Positions 43,405-52,346 of a stretch of DNA of 64,000 bases are shown in pieces. Source of the DNA: an uncultured Pseudomonadales bacterium (GTDB lineage Bacteria; Pseudomonadota; Gammaproteobacteria; Pseudomonadales; Azotimanducaceae); assembly GCA_951813515.1 (NCBI GenBank), contig OX638346.1, forward strand, positions 1,295,617-1,359,616. Direction: 5' to 3'. The notes below the pieces were generated by a model that did not search any database, had not been told where the DNA came from, and was given only the letters and a program-made list of their open reading frames with translations. Made by a program: the position numbers and the translations under genes. Position 1 is the stretch's first letter. Each line of letters opens with the position of its first letter.

Positions 43405-43683
43405 GCCCCACAGCCGTCGCCTTCGGCTTCGGTTGTTTTTCTGCGAGGGGTCCCTCCTCGCGCTCCCCGGCTGAAGGCTCTTTACTTGCGAGGGGTGCCC
43501 CCTCGCGCTCCCCGGCTGAAGGCTCTTTACTTGCGAGGGGTGCCCCCTCGCGCTCCCCGGCTGAAGGCTCTTTACTTGCGAGGGGTGCCCCCTCGCGCTC
43601 CCCGGCTGAAGGCTCTCTTCTTGCGAGGGGTTCCCCCTCGCGCTCCCCGGCTGAAGGCTCCGGCCCTTCCCCGCTCGTCGCCC
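43405..43683 (+). repeat. REP-like element, copy D, split by the 45-bp tandem array
   Basis: The left part GCCCCACAGCCGTCGCC..CGGCTTCG (43405-43431) and right part CGGCCC..CCCCGCTCGTCGCCC (43661-43683) are adjacent in copy A at 14.0 kb but are here separated by about 230 bp of tandem repeats. The CATGGAACAA inverted end is missing. Confidence 0.55.
43441..43661 (+). repeat. Tandem array of five 45-bp palindromic units
   Basis: Units start at 43441, 43486, 43531, 43576 and 43621. Each has GCGAGGGG-N2-4-CCCCTCGC, a perfect hairpin, followed by GCTCCCCGGCTGAAGGCTC. Units 2-4 are almost identical; units 1 and 5 differ slightly. The unit is 15 codons long and open in one rightward frame, but no gene start or other coding context is seen. 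There are no unique spacers, so it is not CRISPR. Related units occur at 57971-58010 and 59703-59776. Confidence 0.9.
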
Positions 43684-43751
43684 GGCATCTCGCGCATCAG
43701 GGAAGGAGCGGTTCGTCTGCTCTCGGGGCACATCTCTCTCCATCGCAATAG

Positions 43752-44156
43752 TCACTCGATGGTCGCCTCAAGGAAGTCTCTCGGCGAGACCACGCGAACG
43801 CCCTGTCGGTGACTCTTCGGAAAGTGCTTGAGATTACCGGTTACCAGGTACTCAGCGCGAGCGCTTGCAGCGACTTCGAGGAACGGCTGGTCGTTGGCAT
43901 CCGGCAACCGGCTCCGCAATGGCGTCGCCGACAGCACCTCTCCCGCAGTCGCAATTCGCGACAACAGTGTCTGTATATCCGTTGGTCGGAAAGCGAAGGC
44001 CGGGCGTCGGAGGACTTCGTGGTATTCGCCGAGAATTCGTGCGTCGTAACACACGCGGTGCGTACCTTTGGCAATCGCGCCAACGATGAACCCCGGAGGA
44101 CCAAAGGGCGACAGTAGACCCGACACCAGGACATTGGTATCGACGACGATTCTCAA
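43752..44156 (-). CDS. PIN-domain toxin (COG1569 type)
   Basis: 134 residues. MRIVVDTNVLVSGLLSP has the first acidic residue (D6) of the PIN nuclease site; LGEYHEVLRRP, DANDQPFLEVAASARAEYLVTGNLKHFP carry the other acidic residues and the TGNxxHFP signature of this group. It is a predicted RNase toxin. The start overlaps the antitoxin stop by 4 bp, so the two are cotranscribed in antitoxin-toxin order. Confidence 0.86.
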   Translation of the reverse strand: MRIVVDTNVLVSGLLSPFGPPGFIVGAIAKGTHRVCYDARILGEYHEVLRRPAFAFRPTDIQTLLSRIATAGEVLSATPLRSRLPDANDQPFLEVAASARAEYLVTGNLKHFPKSHRQGVRVVSPRDFLEATIE

Positions 44157-44431
44157 CGTTGTCGAGCGGCGGCGATCTCGGCATTGATCTCATCGAGGGA
44201 CATACGATCCACTCCGGCCTCGCGCGCGCTCCGCTGCATCGATTCGATCGCCCGCAACGCTTCAGCCTGGCGCAGGGTCGCCAGTGTGTCGTCAAAGGTC
44301 TCCGGCGACGTTGCCGACAGGAGCGCGATCGGTTTACCGTTTGACGTGACCACGAGATGCCTTTCCTGATCAAGGGATCGCCAGACCGCCGCCGACTGAT
44401 TGCGTAACTCTCTAACGCTGACAAAGTTCAT
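44153..44431 (-). CDS. Phd/YefM family antitoxin
   Basis: 92 residues from ATG 44431. MNFVSVRELRNQSAAVWRSLDQERHLVVTSNGKPIALLS is the Phd/YefM DNA-binding fold (VSVRELR..., VTxNGKPxALL). The charged C-terminal part (SLDEINAEIAAARQR) would bind the PIN toxin encoded downstream. The module is likely autoregulated. Confidence 0.86.
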   Translation of the reverse strand: MNFVSVRELRNQSAAVWRSLDQERHLVVTSNGKPIALLSATSPETFDDTLATLRQAEALRAIESMQRSAREAGVDRMSLDEINAEIAAARQR

Positions 44432-44551
44432 CTTTTCCGACCAACGCGAGCCATTTCGGTAGCGCAATTGTGTATTCGAACGTAGCACGCTGCAACCCTT
44501 CATGCAGAATCCGCACCGGAGGACCACCTTGCCTCATTCCTCGCCCCATGC

Positions 44552-44579
44552 TTGAACTGGCGCGAATCGCTGCTACGAT
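44552..44579 (+). promoter_or_regulatory. Candidate sigma-70 promoter for argD
   Basis: TTGAAC (44552-44557) and TACGAT (44574-44579) are separated by 16 bp, each matching four of six consensus bases. The expected start at about 44587 lies just before an intrinsic-terminator-like hairpin. Confidence 0.4.
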
Positions 44580-44591
44580 GCTTGTTCTGGA

Positions 44592-44622
44592 GGGCAGCAT
44601 GTTGCTGCCCGCTTTGTTTTTT
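44592..44622 (+). terminator. Intrinsic terminator or attenuator in the argD leader
   Basis: A perfect 8-bp stem GGGCAGCA/TGCTGCCC (44592-44599 with 44603-44610) with a 3-nt loop is followed by GCTTTGTTTTTT. This is the best rho-independent terminator in the window. No rightward gene ends upstream, and argD starts 82 bp downstream, so it may attenuate argD. Confidence 0.7.
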
Positions 44623-44704
44623 GTCCCGCGCAAACGGCAGGGCCTACGCCAGGGCGAGGACCGGGAGGCCGACTGCGCGGCAACTGCAACCGAAGGGCGT
44701 AACC

Positions 44705-45868
44705 ATGACCAGCATCATGCCTACCTACAATCGTCTACCCGTGACATTCGCCCGGGGAAGTGGAGCGCGCCTTTACGACGACGCCGGCAGGGAGTACATC
44801 GACGCGCTGTGCGGAATCGCCGTCACCGGTCTCGGCCACGCGCATCCCCGCGTCAGCGAGGCCATCGCCGAACAGGCGCGTACGCTCATCCACACTTCGA
44901 ACCTCTATGGCATCGCCGGGCAGCAAAAGCTCGCCGACCGGCTGACCGCGCTTTCCGGCATGGACAACATCTTTTTCGGCAACTCCGGTGCCGAGGCGAA
45001 CGAGGCGGCCATTAAGATCGCGCGGCTATACGGTCACGAGCGCGGCATCGATGTCCCCCACACGGTCGTGATGGACAACAGTTTCCACGGCCGCACCATG
45101 GCAACGCTCACGGCCACCGGCAACCGCAAGGTTCACGCCGGCTTCGAGCCGCTCCTGGGCGGCTTCGTCCGCGCACCCTTCAATGACATCGACGCGGTAC
45201 GCAGTATCGGGGAGAACGACGACAACGTCGTTGCCGTCATGGTGGAACCGATTCTCGGAGAAGCCGGCATACACATCCCCGAGGACGACTACCTGACGCG
45301 TCTGCGCGCGTTGTGCGATGCCAACGACTGGCTGCTGATCCTCGACGAGGTGCAGACGGGGAACGGCCGATCGGGCAAGTACTTCTGTTATCAGCACAGC
45401 GACATCCTTCCCGATGTGGTCACCACCGCCAAGGGGCTCGGAAACGGGGTGCCCATCGGCGCCTGCCTGGCTCGCGGAAATGCTGCCCGAATGCTGATCG
45501 CCGGCACCCACGGCTCCACCTTCGGCGGCAATCCGCTGGTCTGCGCGGCGGCGAACGCGGTTCTCGACGAACTCGAAGGCGGGTTGATCGAGCGTGCCGG
45601 AGAACTCGGGGAGCGCATGCTCGCCGGACTGCGTGAGGGTCTCGCGGGCAGCAACATCGTCAAGGACATCCGCGGCAAGGGACTCCTGTTGGCCGTCGAA
45701 CTCGATCGGCCGTGTCCGCAGATGGTGACCGATGCGATGCAGGCCGGCGTCATTCTGAATGTCGCCGCAGACAGCGTGGTCCGGCTCCTGCCACCGTTGA
45801 TCCTCTCCGACGAGGATGCAGACCAGGTCGTCGCCACCGTCGTCCGCCTGGTCAAGGCGATGGCATGA
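44705..45868 (+). CDS. argD: Acetylornithine aminotransferase
   Basis: 387 residues from ATG 44705, with GAAGGG upstream. MPTYNRLPVTFARGSGARLYDDAGREYIDALCGIAVTGLGHAHP, FFGNSGAEANEAAIKIAR and the PLP lysine K243 (TTAKGLGNGVPIGA) identify a class III ornithine-type aminotransferase. It makes N-acetylornithine in arginine synthesis and may also act on succinyldiaminopimelate. argF follows after 4 bp. Confidence 0.93.
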   Translation: MTSIMPTYNRLPVTFARGSGARLYDDAGREYIDALCGIAVTGLGHAHPRVSEAIAEQARTLIHTSNLYGIAGQQKLADRLTALSGMDNIFFGNSGAEANEAAIKIARLYGHERGIDVPHTVVMDNSFHGRTMATLTATGNRKVHAGFEPLLGGFVRAPFNDIDAVRSIGENDDNVVAVMVEPILGEAGIHIPEDDYLTRLRALCDANDWLLILDEVQTGNGRSGKYFCYQHSDILPDVVTTAKGLGNGVPIGACLARGNAARMLIAGTHGSTFGGNPLVCAAANAVLDELEGGLIERAGELGERMLAGLREGLAGSNIVKDIRGKGLLLAVELDRPCPQMVTDAMQAGVILNVAADSVVRLLPPLILSDEDADQVVATVVRLVKAMA

Positions 45869-45872
45869 GGCC

Positions 45873-46781
45873 ATGCAAACGCGACACTTTCTGACGTTGC
45901 GGGATTTCAGTCCCGAAGAACTCCGCCAGATCCTGAACCGCGGCGCGGAACTGAAGCGTCTCCAGGCCGCCGGCACAGCGTGGACGCCTCTTCAAGGCAA
46001 GACCCTCGCCATGGTCTTTGGGCTCAGTTCGACCCGCACCAGGGTGGCATTCGAAACAGGAATGCACCAACTCGGAGGACACGCGATCAACCTGGGTCCG
46101 GCCGACTCCCAAATCGGGCGGGGAGAACCCGTCGAAGACACGGCTCGCGTGCTCTCCGAAATGGTCGACGTAGTGATGATCCGGACCTTGAGCCACGACG
46201 AGGTCACGGCGTTCGCGCGCGCATCCAGCGTGCCCGTCATCAACGGCATGACTGCCCGATTCCACCCGTGCCAACTGCTCGCCGACATGCAGACCTACGA
46301 GGAGGTGCAGGGGCGAACCATCGAAGGGCGTACGGTCGCCTTCGTGGGCGACGGCTACAATATGTGCAACTCCTATATCAATGCCGCCCGCCAATTCCGT
46401 TTTCGTCTAAGGATCGCGGCGCCCGAGTCACATCAGCCCGATGGCGATCTGCTCGCCGACACCGACAACGCCGAGTTGGTCGAGAGCCCCAAAGCGGCGG
46501 TCGAGAATGCCGATCTCGTGGTCACCGATGTCTGGTCTTCCATGGGGCACGACGAAGAGGCCGCAGAACGCCGGAACGTCTTCGACGGCTACCAGGTCAG
46601 CCCCTCGCTGCTGGATCTCGCCAACCAGGACGCGATCTTCATGCACTGCCTACCGGCGCACAGGGGAGAGGAAGTCAGCGAAGACCTGTTGGATGACCCC
46701 CGATCGGTCGTATACACCGAGGCCGGCAATCGACTGCACTCGCAAAAGGCGCTGCTCGAGTTCCTGCTCGCAGACCGTTAG
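45873..46781 (+). CDS. argF: Ornithine carbamoyltransferase
   Basis: 302 residues from ATG 45873. The carbamoyl-phosphate motif STRTR is at 53-57 (GLSSTRTRVAFE), HPCQLLADMQT follows near 130, and the ornithine-side motifs are DVWSSMG and HCLPAHRGEEV. It converts ornithine to citrulline and forms a biosynthetic pair with argD, 4 bp upstream. It converges on pilT. Confidence 0.95.
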   Translation: MQTRHFLTLRDFSPEELRQILNRGAELKRLQAAGTAWTPLQGKTLAMVFGLSSTRTRVAFETGMHQLGGHAINLGPADSQIGRGEPVEDTARVLSEMVDVVMIRTLSHDEVTAFARASSVPVINGMTARFHPCQLLADMQTYEEVQGRTIEGRTVAFVGDGYNMCNSYINAARQFRFRLRIAAPESHQPDGDLLADTDNAELVESPKAAVENADLVVTDVWSSMGHDEEAAERRNVFDGYQVSPSLLDLANQDAIFMHCLPAHRGEEVSEDLLDDPRSVVYTEAGNRLHSQKALLEFLLADR

Positions 46782-46790
46782 GGACTGCCA

Positions 46791-47825
46791 TCAGATATCC
46801 CCGGGTATCCGGGCCTTCGCGCGCGCCGCTTCCGGCGATACCAGCCCCTTTTGCACCAGCCCGCGCAGGCATTGATCCAGGGTCTGCATGCCGAGGGCCG
46901 CACCGGTCTGCATTACCGAGACCATCTGCGCCGTCTTGTCTTCCCTGATCAGGTTGCGTATCGCCGGCGTCGCCAGCATGACTTCGTGCGCCGCTACGCG
47001 TCCGCCCCTGACCGCCTTGAGCAGGGTCTGTGAAACGACTGCATGAAGGGACTCGGATAACGCCGAACGCACCATGTTCTTTTCCCCTGCCGGAAAGGCG
47101 TCGACTATGCGGTCGACGGTCTTCGCCGCAGACGCGGTGTGCAGGGTGCCAAACACCAGGTGTCCGGTTTCCGCCGCCGTCAACGCCAACCTGATCGTTT
47201 CCGTGTCGCGCATCTCGCCCACCAGGATGACGTCGGGGTCTTCCCGGAGCGCGGAGCGCAAGGCCGCGTTGAAGCCTGCGGTATCGCGAAGCACTTCGCG
47301 CTGGGTAACGAGGCATGACCGGCTGGCGTGTACGAACTCGATAGGGTCCTCGATGCTGAGAATGTGTTCCCGCCGATTGGCGTTGATGCAGTCGATCAGC
47401 GCCGCCAGCGTCGTGCTCTTGCCGGAGCCGGTTGGACCGGTAACCAGCACCAGGCCCCGAGGCGCCATGGCGATTTCCCTGAACACCGGCGACAGGTTCA
47501 GCTCGTCCATGGTCGGGATCTTCGAGGGAATCATGCGGAATGCGGCGCCCGCGCCACGGTTGTGCTGATACGCGTTGACCCGAAAGCGCCCGATCCCGCT
47601 TGCCTCGAATGCGAAGTCCGTCTCGAATGACTTCTCGAACGCTTCCCGACTCCTCCGGTTCATGACCGTGCCGAGCATCGCCCGGACCCCGCGGTCAGGC
47701 ACCGACTCCTCGTGCAGGCGCCGCAGTTCGCCATCGACGCGGACCATGGGAGACAATCCGGCGGACAGGTGCAGATCCGACCCGCCGGCCGCGATGGCGC
47801 GCGAAAGAAGATCGATTATTTCCAC
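46791..47825 (-). CDS. pilT: Type IV pilus retraction ATPase PilT
   Basis: 344 residues from GTG 47825. GSDLHLSAGLSPMVRVDGE opens the PAS-like domain; Walker A is GPTGSGKSTTLAALID, followed by the Asp box REDPDVILVGEMRDTETIRLALTAAETGHLVFGTLHT. The PilT-specific AIRNLIREDKTAQMVSVMQTG is near the end. It powers pilus retraction and twitching. It is divergent from yggS, as in Pseudomonas. Confidence 0.96.
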   Translation of the reverse strand: MEIIDLLSRAIAAGGSDLHLSAGLSPMVRVDGELRRLHEESVPDRGVRAMLGTVMNRRSREAFEKSFETDFAFEASGIGRFRVNAYQHNRGAGAAFRMIPSKIPTMDELNLSPVFREIAMAPRGLVLVTGPTGSGKSTTLAALIDCINANRREHILSIEDPIEFVHASRSCLVTQREVLRDTAGFNAALRSALREDPDVILVGEMRDTETIRLALTAAETGHLVFGTLHTASAAKTVDRIVDAFPAGEKNMVRSALSESLHAVVSQTLLKAVRGGRVAAHEVMLATPAIRNLIREDKTAQMVSVMQTGAALGMQTLDQCLRGLVQKGLVSPEAARAKARIPGDI

Positions 47826-47970
47826 GCCCGCGAATACTCGATTTGCCGCAATGCCCTTCGACCCGCAAAGTATCCGTCGACGAGACCGCGAGACACATGG
47901 ACAATCTCTGCAATCGCGTGCCGCTGGTGCTTAAATGACTTCAGTTACTCAACCCGGTGTTTCGTGAGAA

Positions 47971-48666
47971 ATGGGGGCTGGACCTTCGGTTGCTCGCTCG
48001 GTCGCCTGCGTTCGGCACGCAATCGCCCGCGCTGCGCTGCGCTCCGGCCGATCACCCGAGGACGTATGCCTGCTCGCGGTATCGAAAACACGCTCGGCCG
48101 AAGAGGTCGCCGCTGCCGCGGATACCGGCGTTGAGCACTTCGGCGAGAATTACCTGCAGGAAGCGTTGCCGAAGGTACGGGCTCTCACCGGGCGCGACAT
48201 CAACTGGCATTTCATCGGCGCCGTGCAGTCCAACAAGACCCGGGACATCGCCCGAAACTTCCAATGGGTGCACACGCTTGATCGAAAGCGGATCGCCAAG
48301 CGACTAAACTCCAGCCGCGCAGGAATGGACCCGCTCGACGTGTGCATCGAACTCAATATCGATGCAGAACCGCAGAAGGCCGGCATCGCACCCGATGCCG
48401 TGGGCGAGTTCATCGATGCGGTACGCGACCTCACCCACCTGCGGCTGAGAGGTCTGATGGTCATACCGGCGCCGAAGGAGGATGTGCAAGCCATGCGCGA
48501 CAGCTTTTCGTTGACGAGGGAACTGCTGGACCGCCACCGGCCGGCGGGCGGACCCCATTGGGACACGCTTTCCATGGGCATGAGCGACGACTTTGCCGTG
48601 GCCATTGAGGAAGGCGCCACCTGCGTGCGGATCGGCACGGCAATCTTCGGCCCGAGGGGCGCGTGA
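47971..48666 (+). CDS. yggS: YggS/PLPBP family pyridoxal-phosphate homeostasis protein
   Basis: 231 residues. The PLP lysine is in LLAVSKTRSAEEVAAA, followed by HFGENYLQEA, WHFIGAVQSNKTRDIA and LSMGMSDDFAVAIEEGATCVRIGTAIFGPR, all family signatures. It binds PLP without known catalysis and affects amino-acid and vitamin B6 homeostasis. Its stop overlaps the proC GTG start. Confidence 0.93.
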   Translation: MGAGPSVARSVACVRHAIARAALRSGRSPEDVCLLAVSKTRSAEEVAAAADTGVEHFGENYLQEALPKVRALTGRDINWHFIGAVQSNKTRDIARNFQWVHTLDRKRIAKRLNSSRAGMDPLDVCIELNIDAEPQKAGIAPDAVGEFIDAVRDLTHLRLRGLMVIPAPKEDVQAMRDSFSLTRELLDRHRPAGGPHWDTLSMGMSDDFAVAIEEGATCVRIGTAIFGPRGA

Positions 48667-49481
48667 AACGGATCGCATTCATCGGCGGCGGCAATATGGC
48701 ATTCGCCCTCGTTGGCGGCCTGCGGGCAGCAACCAAGGCGGGTGACACGCCGGACGGCCAGCTCGACATCGTCGTGGCCGATCCGATACCGAACCAGCTC
48801 GAGCGTTTCGAAGGTGTTTCCACCACCCAGGTCAATGCCGTCGCGGTCGATGCCGCAGACGCCGTGGTACTGGCTGTAAAGCCCCAGGTCATTCGGGAAG
48901 TAGTCGAAGCGCTGCCCCTGACGACCCGCCAACTCGTCATATCCATCGCGGCCGGCGTGCCCATCGAGGCGATCTCTCGCTCGACGTCCGCGAAGCAACC
49001 GATCGTGAGATGCATGCCGAACACCCCGGCACTACTGCGGGCGGGCATATCCGGATTGACGGCAAATGGATTCGTCGAGCCCGGCATGAGGGCCCTGGCC
49101 GAGAGGATTCTGTCTGCGGCCGGCCAGGTCGTCTGGTTCGATGACGAGGACAGCCTGCATGCCGTGACGGCCCTGTCCGGCAGCGGACCGGCCTACGCGT
49201 TCTATCTCCTCGAAGGCATGATCGAAGCCGGTGTCGAACTCGGCATCGACGCGGCTACCGCCGAGCGCCTCGCGACAGCCACCGTGCTGGGCGCCGCTCG
49301 CATGGCCGAAGCAGAGAGTGTCGGGCCGCGAGTCCTGCGCGAGCGCGTCACCTCTCCGGGTGGCACGACGGAACGTGCCCTATCTATACTTGACGCTGCC
49401 CGCGTGCGGGCAAAGTTCAGAAGGGCGATCGAGGCCGCCTGCCAGCGGTCGCGAGAGCTCGCGGAAGAGTTCGGCAAGTAA
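48663..49481 (+). CDS. proC: Pyrroline-5-carboxylate reductase
   Basis: 272 residues from GTG 48663. The Rossmann motif is IAFIGGGNMAFALVGGL; VVLAVKPQV, RCMPNTPALLRAGISG and the C-terminal signature VTALSGSGPAYAFYLLEGMIEAGVELGI...VTSPGGTTERAL identify ProC. It reduces P5C to proline with NAD(P)H. It overlaps yggS by 4 bp. Confidence 0.95.
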   Translation: MKRIAFIGGGNMAFALVGGLRAATKAGDTPDGQLDIVVADPIPNQLERFEGVSTTQVNAVAVDAADAVVLAVKPQVIREVVEALPLTTRQLVISIAAGVPIEAISRSTSAKQPIVRCMPNTPALLRAGISGLTANGFVEPGMRALAERILSAAGQVVWFDDEDSLHAVTALSGSGPAYAFYLLEGMIEAGVELGIDAATAERLATATVLGAARMAEAESVGPRVLRERVTSPGGTTERALSILDAARVRAKFRRAIEAACQRSRELAEEFGK

Positions 49482-49502
49482 CCGGGAATTGCGGCAGGAA
49501 GC

Positions 49503-50102
49503 ATGGTCGATCCGTTTGCCTTCATCATTCAATACCTGCTGAGCGCAGTCTCGGTGCTGTTCCTCGTGCGCTTCATTCTGCAGGCGACGCACGCAGACTT
49601 CTTCAACCCGATTTCCCAGGGCATCATCCGGTATACCGATCCGGTACTGGGTCCCCTGAGGAAGGTCATTCCGACCTACAAGAACCTCGATCTCTCCGCT
49701 TTCTTCGCCACCTGGATCACATGCGCGGCTACGATCGGCATCGTTGCCGCCATGACCGGACGTTTCGACAACATGGTTGTCGTGGAACTGCTGCAATCTC
49801 TCGGGATTATCGTGGGCGCCGTGGTCGCGGGCGTCTACCGGACCTTCGACCTGTTCCTGTTCTTCTATTGGATCGCCATCTTCGCGATGATCATCATCTC
49901 GTTTCTTGCCCCCACGACCTACAATCCCGTCACCTCCCTCCTGCGCGACATCTGCGAACCCGTGCTCTCGCCGGCGCGCCGATTGCTGCCGGTGATGGGT
50001 GGTCTCGACCTGTCTCCCATCATCGTGTTTCTCGTGATCCTGCTGCTGCAGAATTTTCTCCTGCCGGGTTTGTTCAGGGCGCTGTTCGGGGGCGGCCTGT
50101 AG
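49503..50102 (+). CDS. yggT: YggT family membrane protein
   Basis: 199 residues with two YggT repeats. Repeat 1: [47 protein letters not shown]; repeat 2: [55 protein letters not shown]. Four or more membrane segments. Function is poorly known; linked to osmotic response and envelope. Follows proC by 21 bp. Confidence 0.92.
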   Translation: MVDPFAFIIQYLLSAVSVLFLVRFILQATHADFFNPISQGIIRYTDPVLGPLRKVIPTYKNLDLSAFFATWITCAATIGIVAAMTGRFDNMVVVELLQSLGIIVGAVVAGVYRTFDLFLFFYWIAIFAMIIISFLAPTTYNPVTSLLRDICEPVLSPARRLLPVMGGLDLSPIIVFLVILLLQNFLLPGLFRALFGGGL

Positions 50103-50136
50103 CCCCCGCCACCCAAGTCCTCAAGTCAAAGCCACC

Positions 50137-51279
50137 ATGAAGACCCTGCCCCCCAAATCGGTCGGCGTGGTTGTTCCCGAAACCGCGCGTTTCGGTCCAA
50201 TCGACCTGCAATGCGGCGTCCGGCTGCCGCATTTCGAAATCGTCTACGAGACCTACGGAACGCTCAACGCCGAGAAGTCGAACGCCGTGCTGGTCTGTCA
50301 CGCCCTGTCGGGACACCATCATGCGGCCGGGTATCACAGCATGGACGACGACAAGCCGGGGTGGTGGGATGTATGCATCGGCCCCGGAAAGCCCATCGAC
50401 ACGAACCGCTGCTTCGTCGTCAGCCTGAACAACCTCGGCGGTTGTCACGGCAGCACCGGGCCACGTTCCACCAATCCCGAGACCGGGGACCCATACGGGC
50501 CGACGTTTCCCACTGTGACAGTCAAGGACTGGGTGCGAACGCAGGCCATGCTCGCCGATGCCCTCGGTATTGATGCGTTCGCCGCCGTGCTCGGCGGCAG
50601 CCTGGGCGGGATGCAGGCGATGCAGTGGGCCATTGATTTCCCCGACCGGGTGCGGCACGCGCTATTGATCGCGTGCGCGTCGAAGCTCTCAGCGCAGAAC
50701 ATCGCCTTCAACGAGATCGCACGCCAGGCGATCGTCACAGATCCCGAATATCACGATGGCAACTACATCAAGGTCGGATCCAACCCCGATGTCGGACTGC
50801 GCCTGGCGCGCATGCTCGGCCACGTGACCTACCTCTCCGACGACAGCATGGGGGACCGCTTCGGACGGGAACTCAAGTCGGGAGACATCGCGTCCGGACA
50901 TGACGTCGAGTTCCAGGTGGAGAGTTACCTCCGCTACCAGGGAAGCATGTTCTCGAAGGTCTTCGACGCCAATACTTATCTCCTGATGACGCGCGCCCTC
51001 GACTACTTCGATCCCGCCCGGGACTACGGCGACAACCTGGTCGAAGCCCTTTCTCACGCCTCGTGCAAATTCCTGGTCATCTCCTTCTCGACCGACTGGC
51101 GCTTCGCCCCCGAGCGATCCGACGAAATCATCGACGCACTGATCGAGGCGCAGAAGGACGTCGTCGGCGCCACCATCGACGCGGCCCACGGCCACGACTC
51201 GTTTCTCCTCCAGGTGCCCCGATACCTGGACGTGCTGTCGGCCTACATCGACCGCGTCGCCTCCGAGTGCGGCCAATGA
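50137..51279 (+). CDS. metX: Homoserine O-acyltransferase (MetX)
   Basis: 380 residues. Alpha/beta hydrolase fold with nucleophile S155 in [29 protein letters not shown], the Asp of [15 protein letters not shown] and the His of [11 protein letters not shown] complete the active site. It acylates homoserine in methionine synthesis. Gammaproteobacterial enzymes adjacent to metW often use succinyl-CoA, so acetyl versus succinyl specificity is left open. metW starts within its stop codon. Confidence 0.93.
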   Translation: MKTLPPKSVGVVVPETARFGPIDLQCGVRLPHFEIVYETYGTLNAEKSNAVLVCHALSGHHHAAGYHSMDDDKPGWWDVCIGPGKPIDTNRCFVVSLNNLGGCHGSTGPRSTNPETGDPYGPTFPTVTVKDWVRTQAMLADALGIDAFAAVLGGSLGGMQAMQWAIDFPDRVRHALLIACASKLSAQNIAFNEIARQAIVTDPEYHDGNYIKVGSNPDVGLRLARMLGHVTYLSDDSMGDRFGRELKSGDIASGHDVEFQVESYLRYQGSMFSKVFDANTYLLMTRALDYFDPARDYGDNLVEALSHASCKFLVISFSTDWRFAPERSDEIIDALIEAQKDVVGATIDAAHGHDSFLLQVPRYLDVLSAYIDRVASECGQ

Positions 51280-51875
51280 GAGAAGATCTCCACATCATCG
51301 CCAACCTGGTCGAACCGGGAGCGCGGGTGCTCGACCTTGGATGCGGCAACGGCGAATTGCTCGCGCACCTGCAATCGAACAAGGGCGTCCGCGGCTATGG
51401 CATGGACATCGACCCGCACCAGATCAACGCCTGCATCAAGGCGGGCGTGAACGTCATAGAGCACGACCTGAACGATGGGCTGGCAAGGTTTCCCGATTCG
51501 AGCTTCGACATGGTCGTGATGACAGAGACCCTCCAGGCGGTGCGGCGACCCGACCTGCTGCTGCGGGAGATGCTTCGAATAGGCGGCGAGTGCATCGTGA
51601 CGTTTCCCAACTTCGGGCATTGGGTGTGCCGGGCCTGGATCGTGTCGCGCGGCCGAATGCCGATGGCGAAACACCTGCCCCACAACTGGTACGACACGCC
51701 GAACATTCACCTCTGCACCTTCGCCGACTTCGAGCGGCTATGCCGCGAAATCGGCATTGCGATCATCGAACGTTTCGCCGTCGACTACGGTTACAGGAGT
51801 CGGCGCCTGATCAGTCGCTTCCCCAACCTCTTCGGCACCACGGCGTTCTACCGCCTCGGACGCGCCAGCACATGA
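51276..51875 (+). CDS. metW: Methionine biosynthesis protein MetW
   Basis: 199 residues from ATG 51276. SAM-methyltransferase fold with [16 protein letters not shown] and, unlike typical methyltransferases, the MetW-specific block [42 protein letters not shown]. In Pseudomonas MetW is needed for full MetX activity. It overlaps metX and DUF4426 with ATGA junctions. Confidence 0.94.
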   Translation: MREDLHIIANLVEPGARVLDLGCGNGELLAHLQSNKGVRGYGMDIDPHQINACIKAGVNVIEHDLNDGLARFPDSSFDMVVMTETLQAVRRPDLLLREMLRIGGECIVTFPNFGHWVCRAWIVSRGRMPMAKHLPHNWYDTPNIHLCTFADFERLCREIGIAIIERFAVDYGYRSRRLISRFPNLFGTTAFYRLGRAST

Positions 51876-52315
51876 GTGCGCGCGTTGCGATGGCAGTCGT
51901 TGTACTGGCCGCGGGAGTGTTTTTCGCCGAGCAGAAGCAGTCGTTCGACGGCTACGAAGTCCATTATTCCGTCTTCAATCCCAGTTTCCTGCGCGCGGAA
52001 GTCGCCGAGCGGTACGATGTCGTGCGGGGCCGCGACAAGGCGCTGATCAACGTTTCCGTAACGGACGGCGAGCGAAGCGTGTCGGTACCGATGCGCGGGA
52101 GCGTCAAGAACCTGCTCGGGCAATCGCAGGCGCTCGACTTTCGCGAGGTGCGGGAAGGCGAAGCCGTCTACTATCTCGCGATGCTGACCTACCAGGATCG
52201 GGACACGTTGCGTTTCGAGATCACCGCGGACCTGCCCGCCTATGGACCGGCCGTGCTGAAATTCCAGCAGACGCTGTATTGGGAAACCGAGCGTCGGTCA
52301 GCACCCGCAGACTGA
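51872..52315 (+). CDS. DUF4426 domain protein, probably exported
   Basis: 147 residues from ATG 51872. A signal-like start ([20 protein letters not shown]) precedes the conserved YEVHYSVFNPSFLRAEVAERYDVVRGRDKALINVSV of DUF4426. Function unknown. In related genomes rdgB is the next gene; here 10.8 kb of nitrate-assimilation genes intervenes and the adjacent kinase gene converges. Confidence 0.88.
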   Translation: MSARVAMAVVVLAAGVFFAEQKQSFDGYEVHYSVFNPSFLRAEVAERYDVVRGRDKALINVSVTDGERSVSVPMRGSVKNLLGQSQALDFREVREGEAVYYLAMLTYQDRDTLRFEITADLPAYGPAVLKFQQTLYWETERRSAPAD

Positions 52316-52346
52316 GTCGGATCGCATCGGCCGATCGCACAACGGG

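Noticed and set aside
41645..43474. 609-codon rightward frame opposite the SSS symporter
   Set aside because: His/Arg/Glu-rich antisense shadow of membrane codons.
43441..43661. CRISPR array
   Set aside because: Units are contiguous 45-bp repeats without unique spacers and no cas genes are near.
43374..43812. Repeat protein with 15-residue units (GAPSRSPAEGSLLAR)
   Set aside because: The frame only translates the palindromic DNA repeat; no start signal or flanking coding sequence, and the same DNA unit is read in other frames elsewhere.
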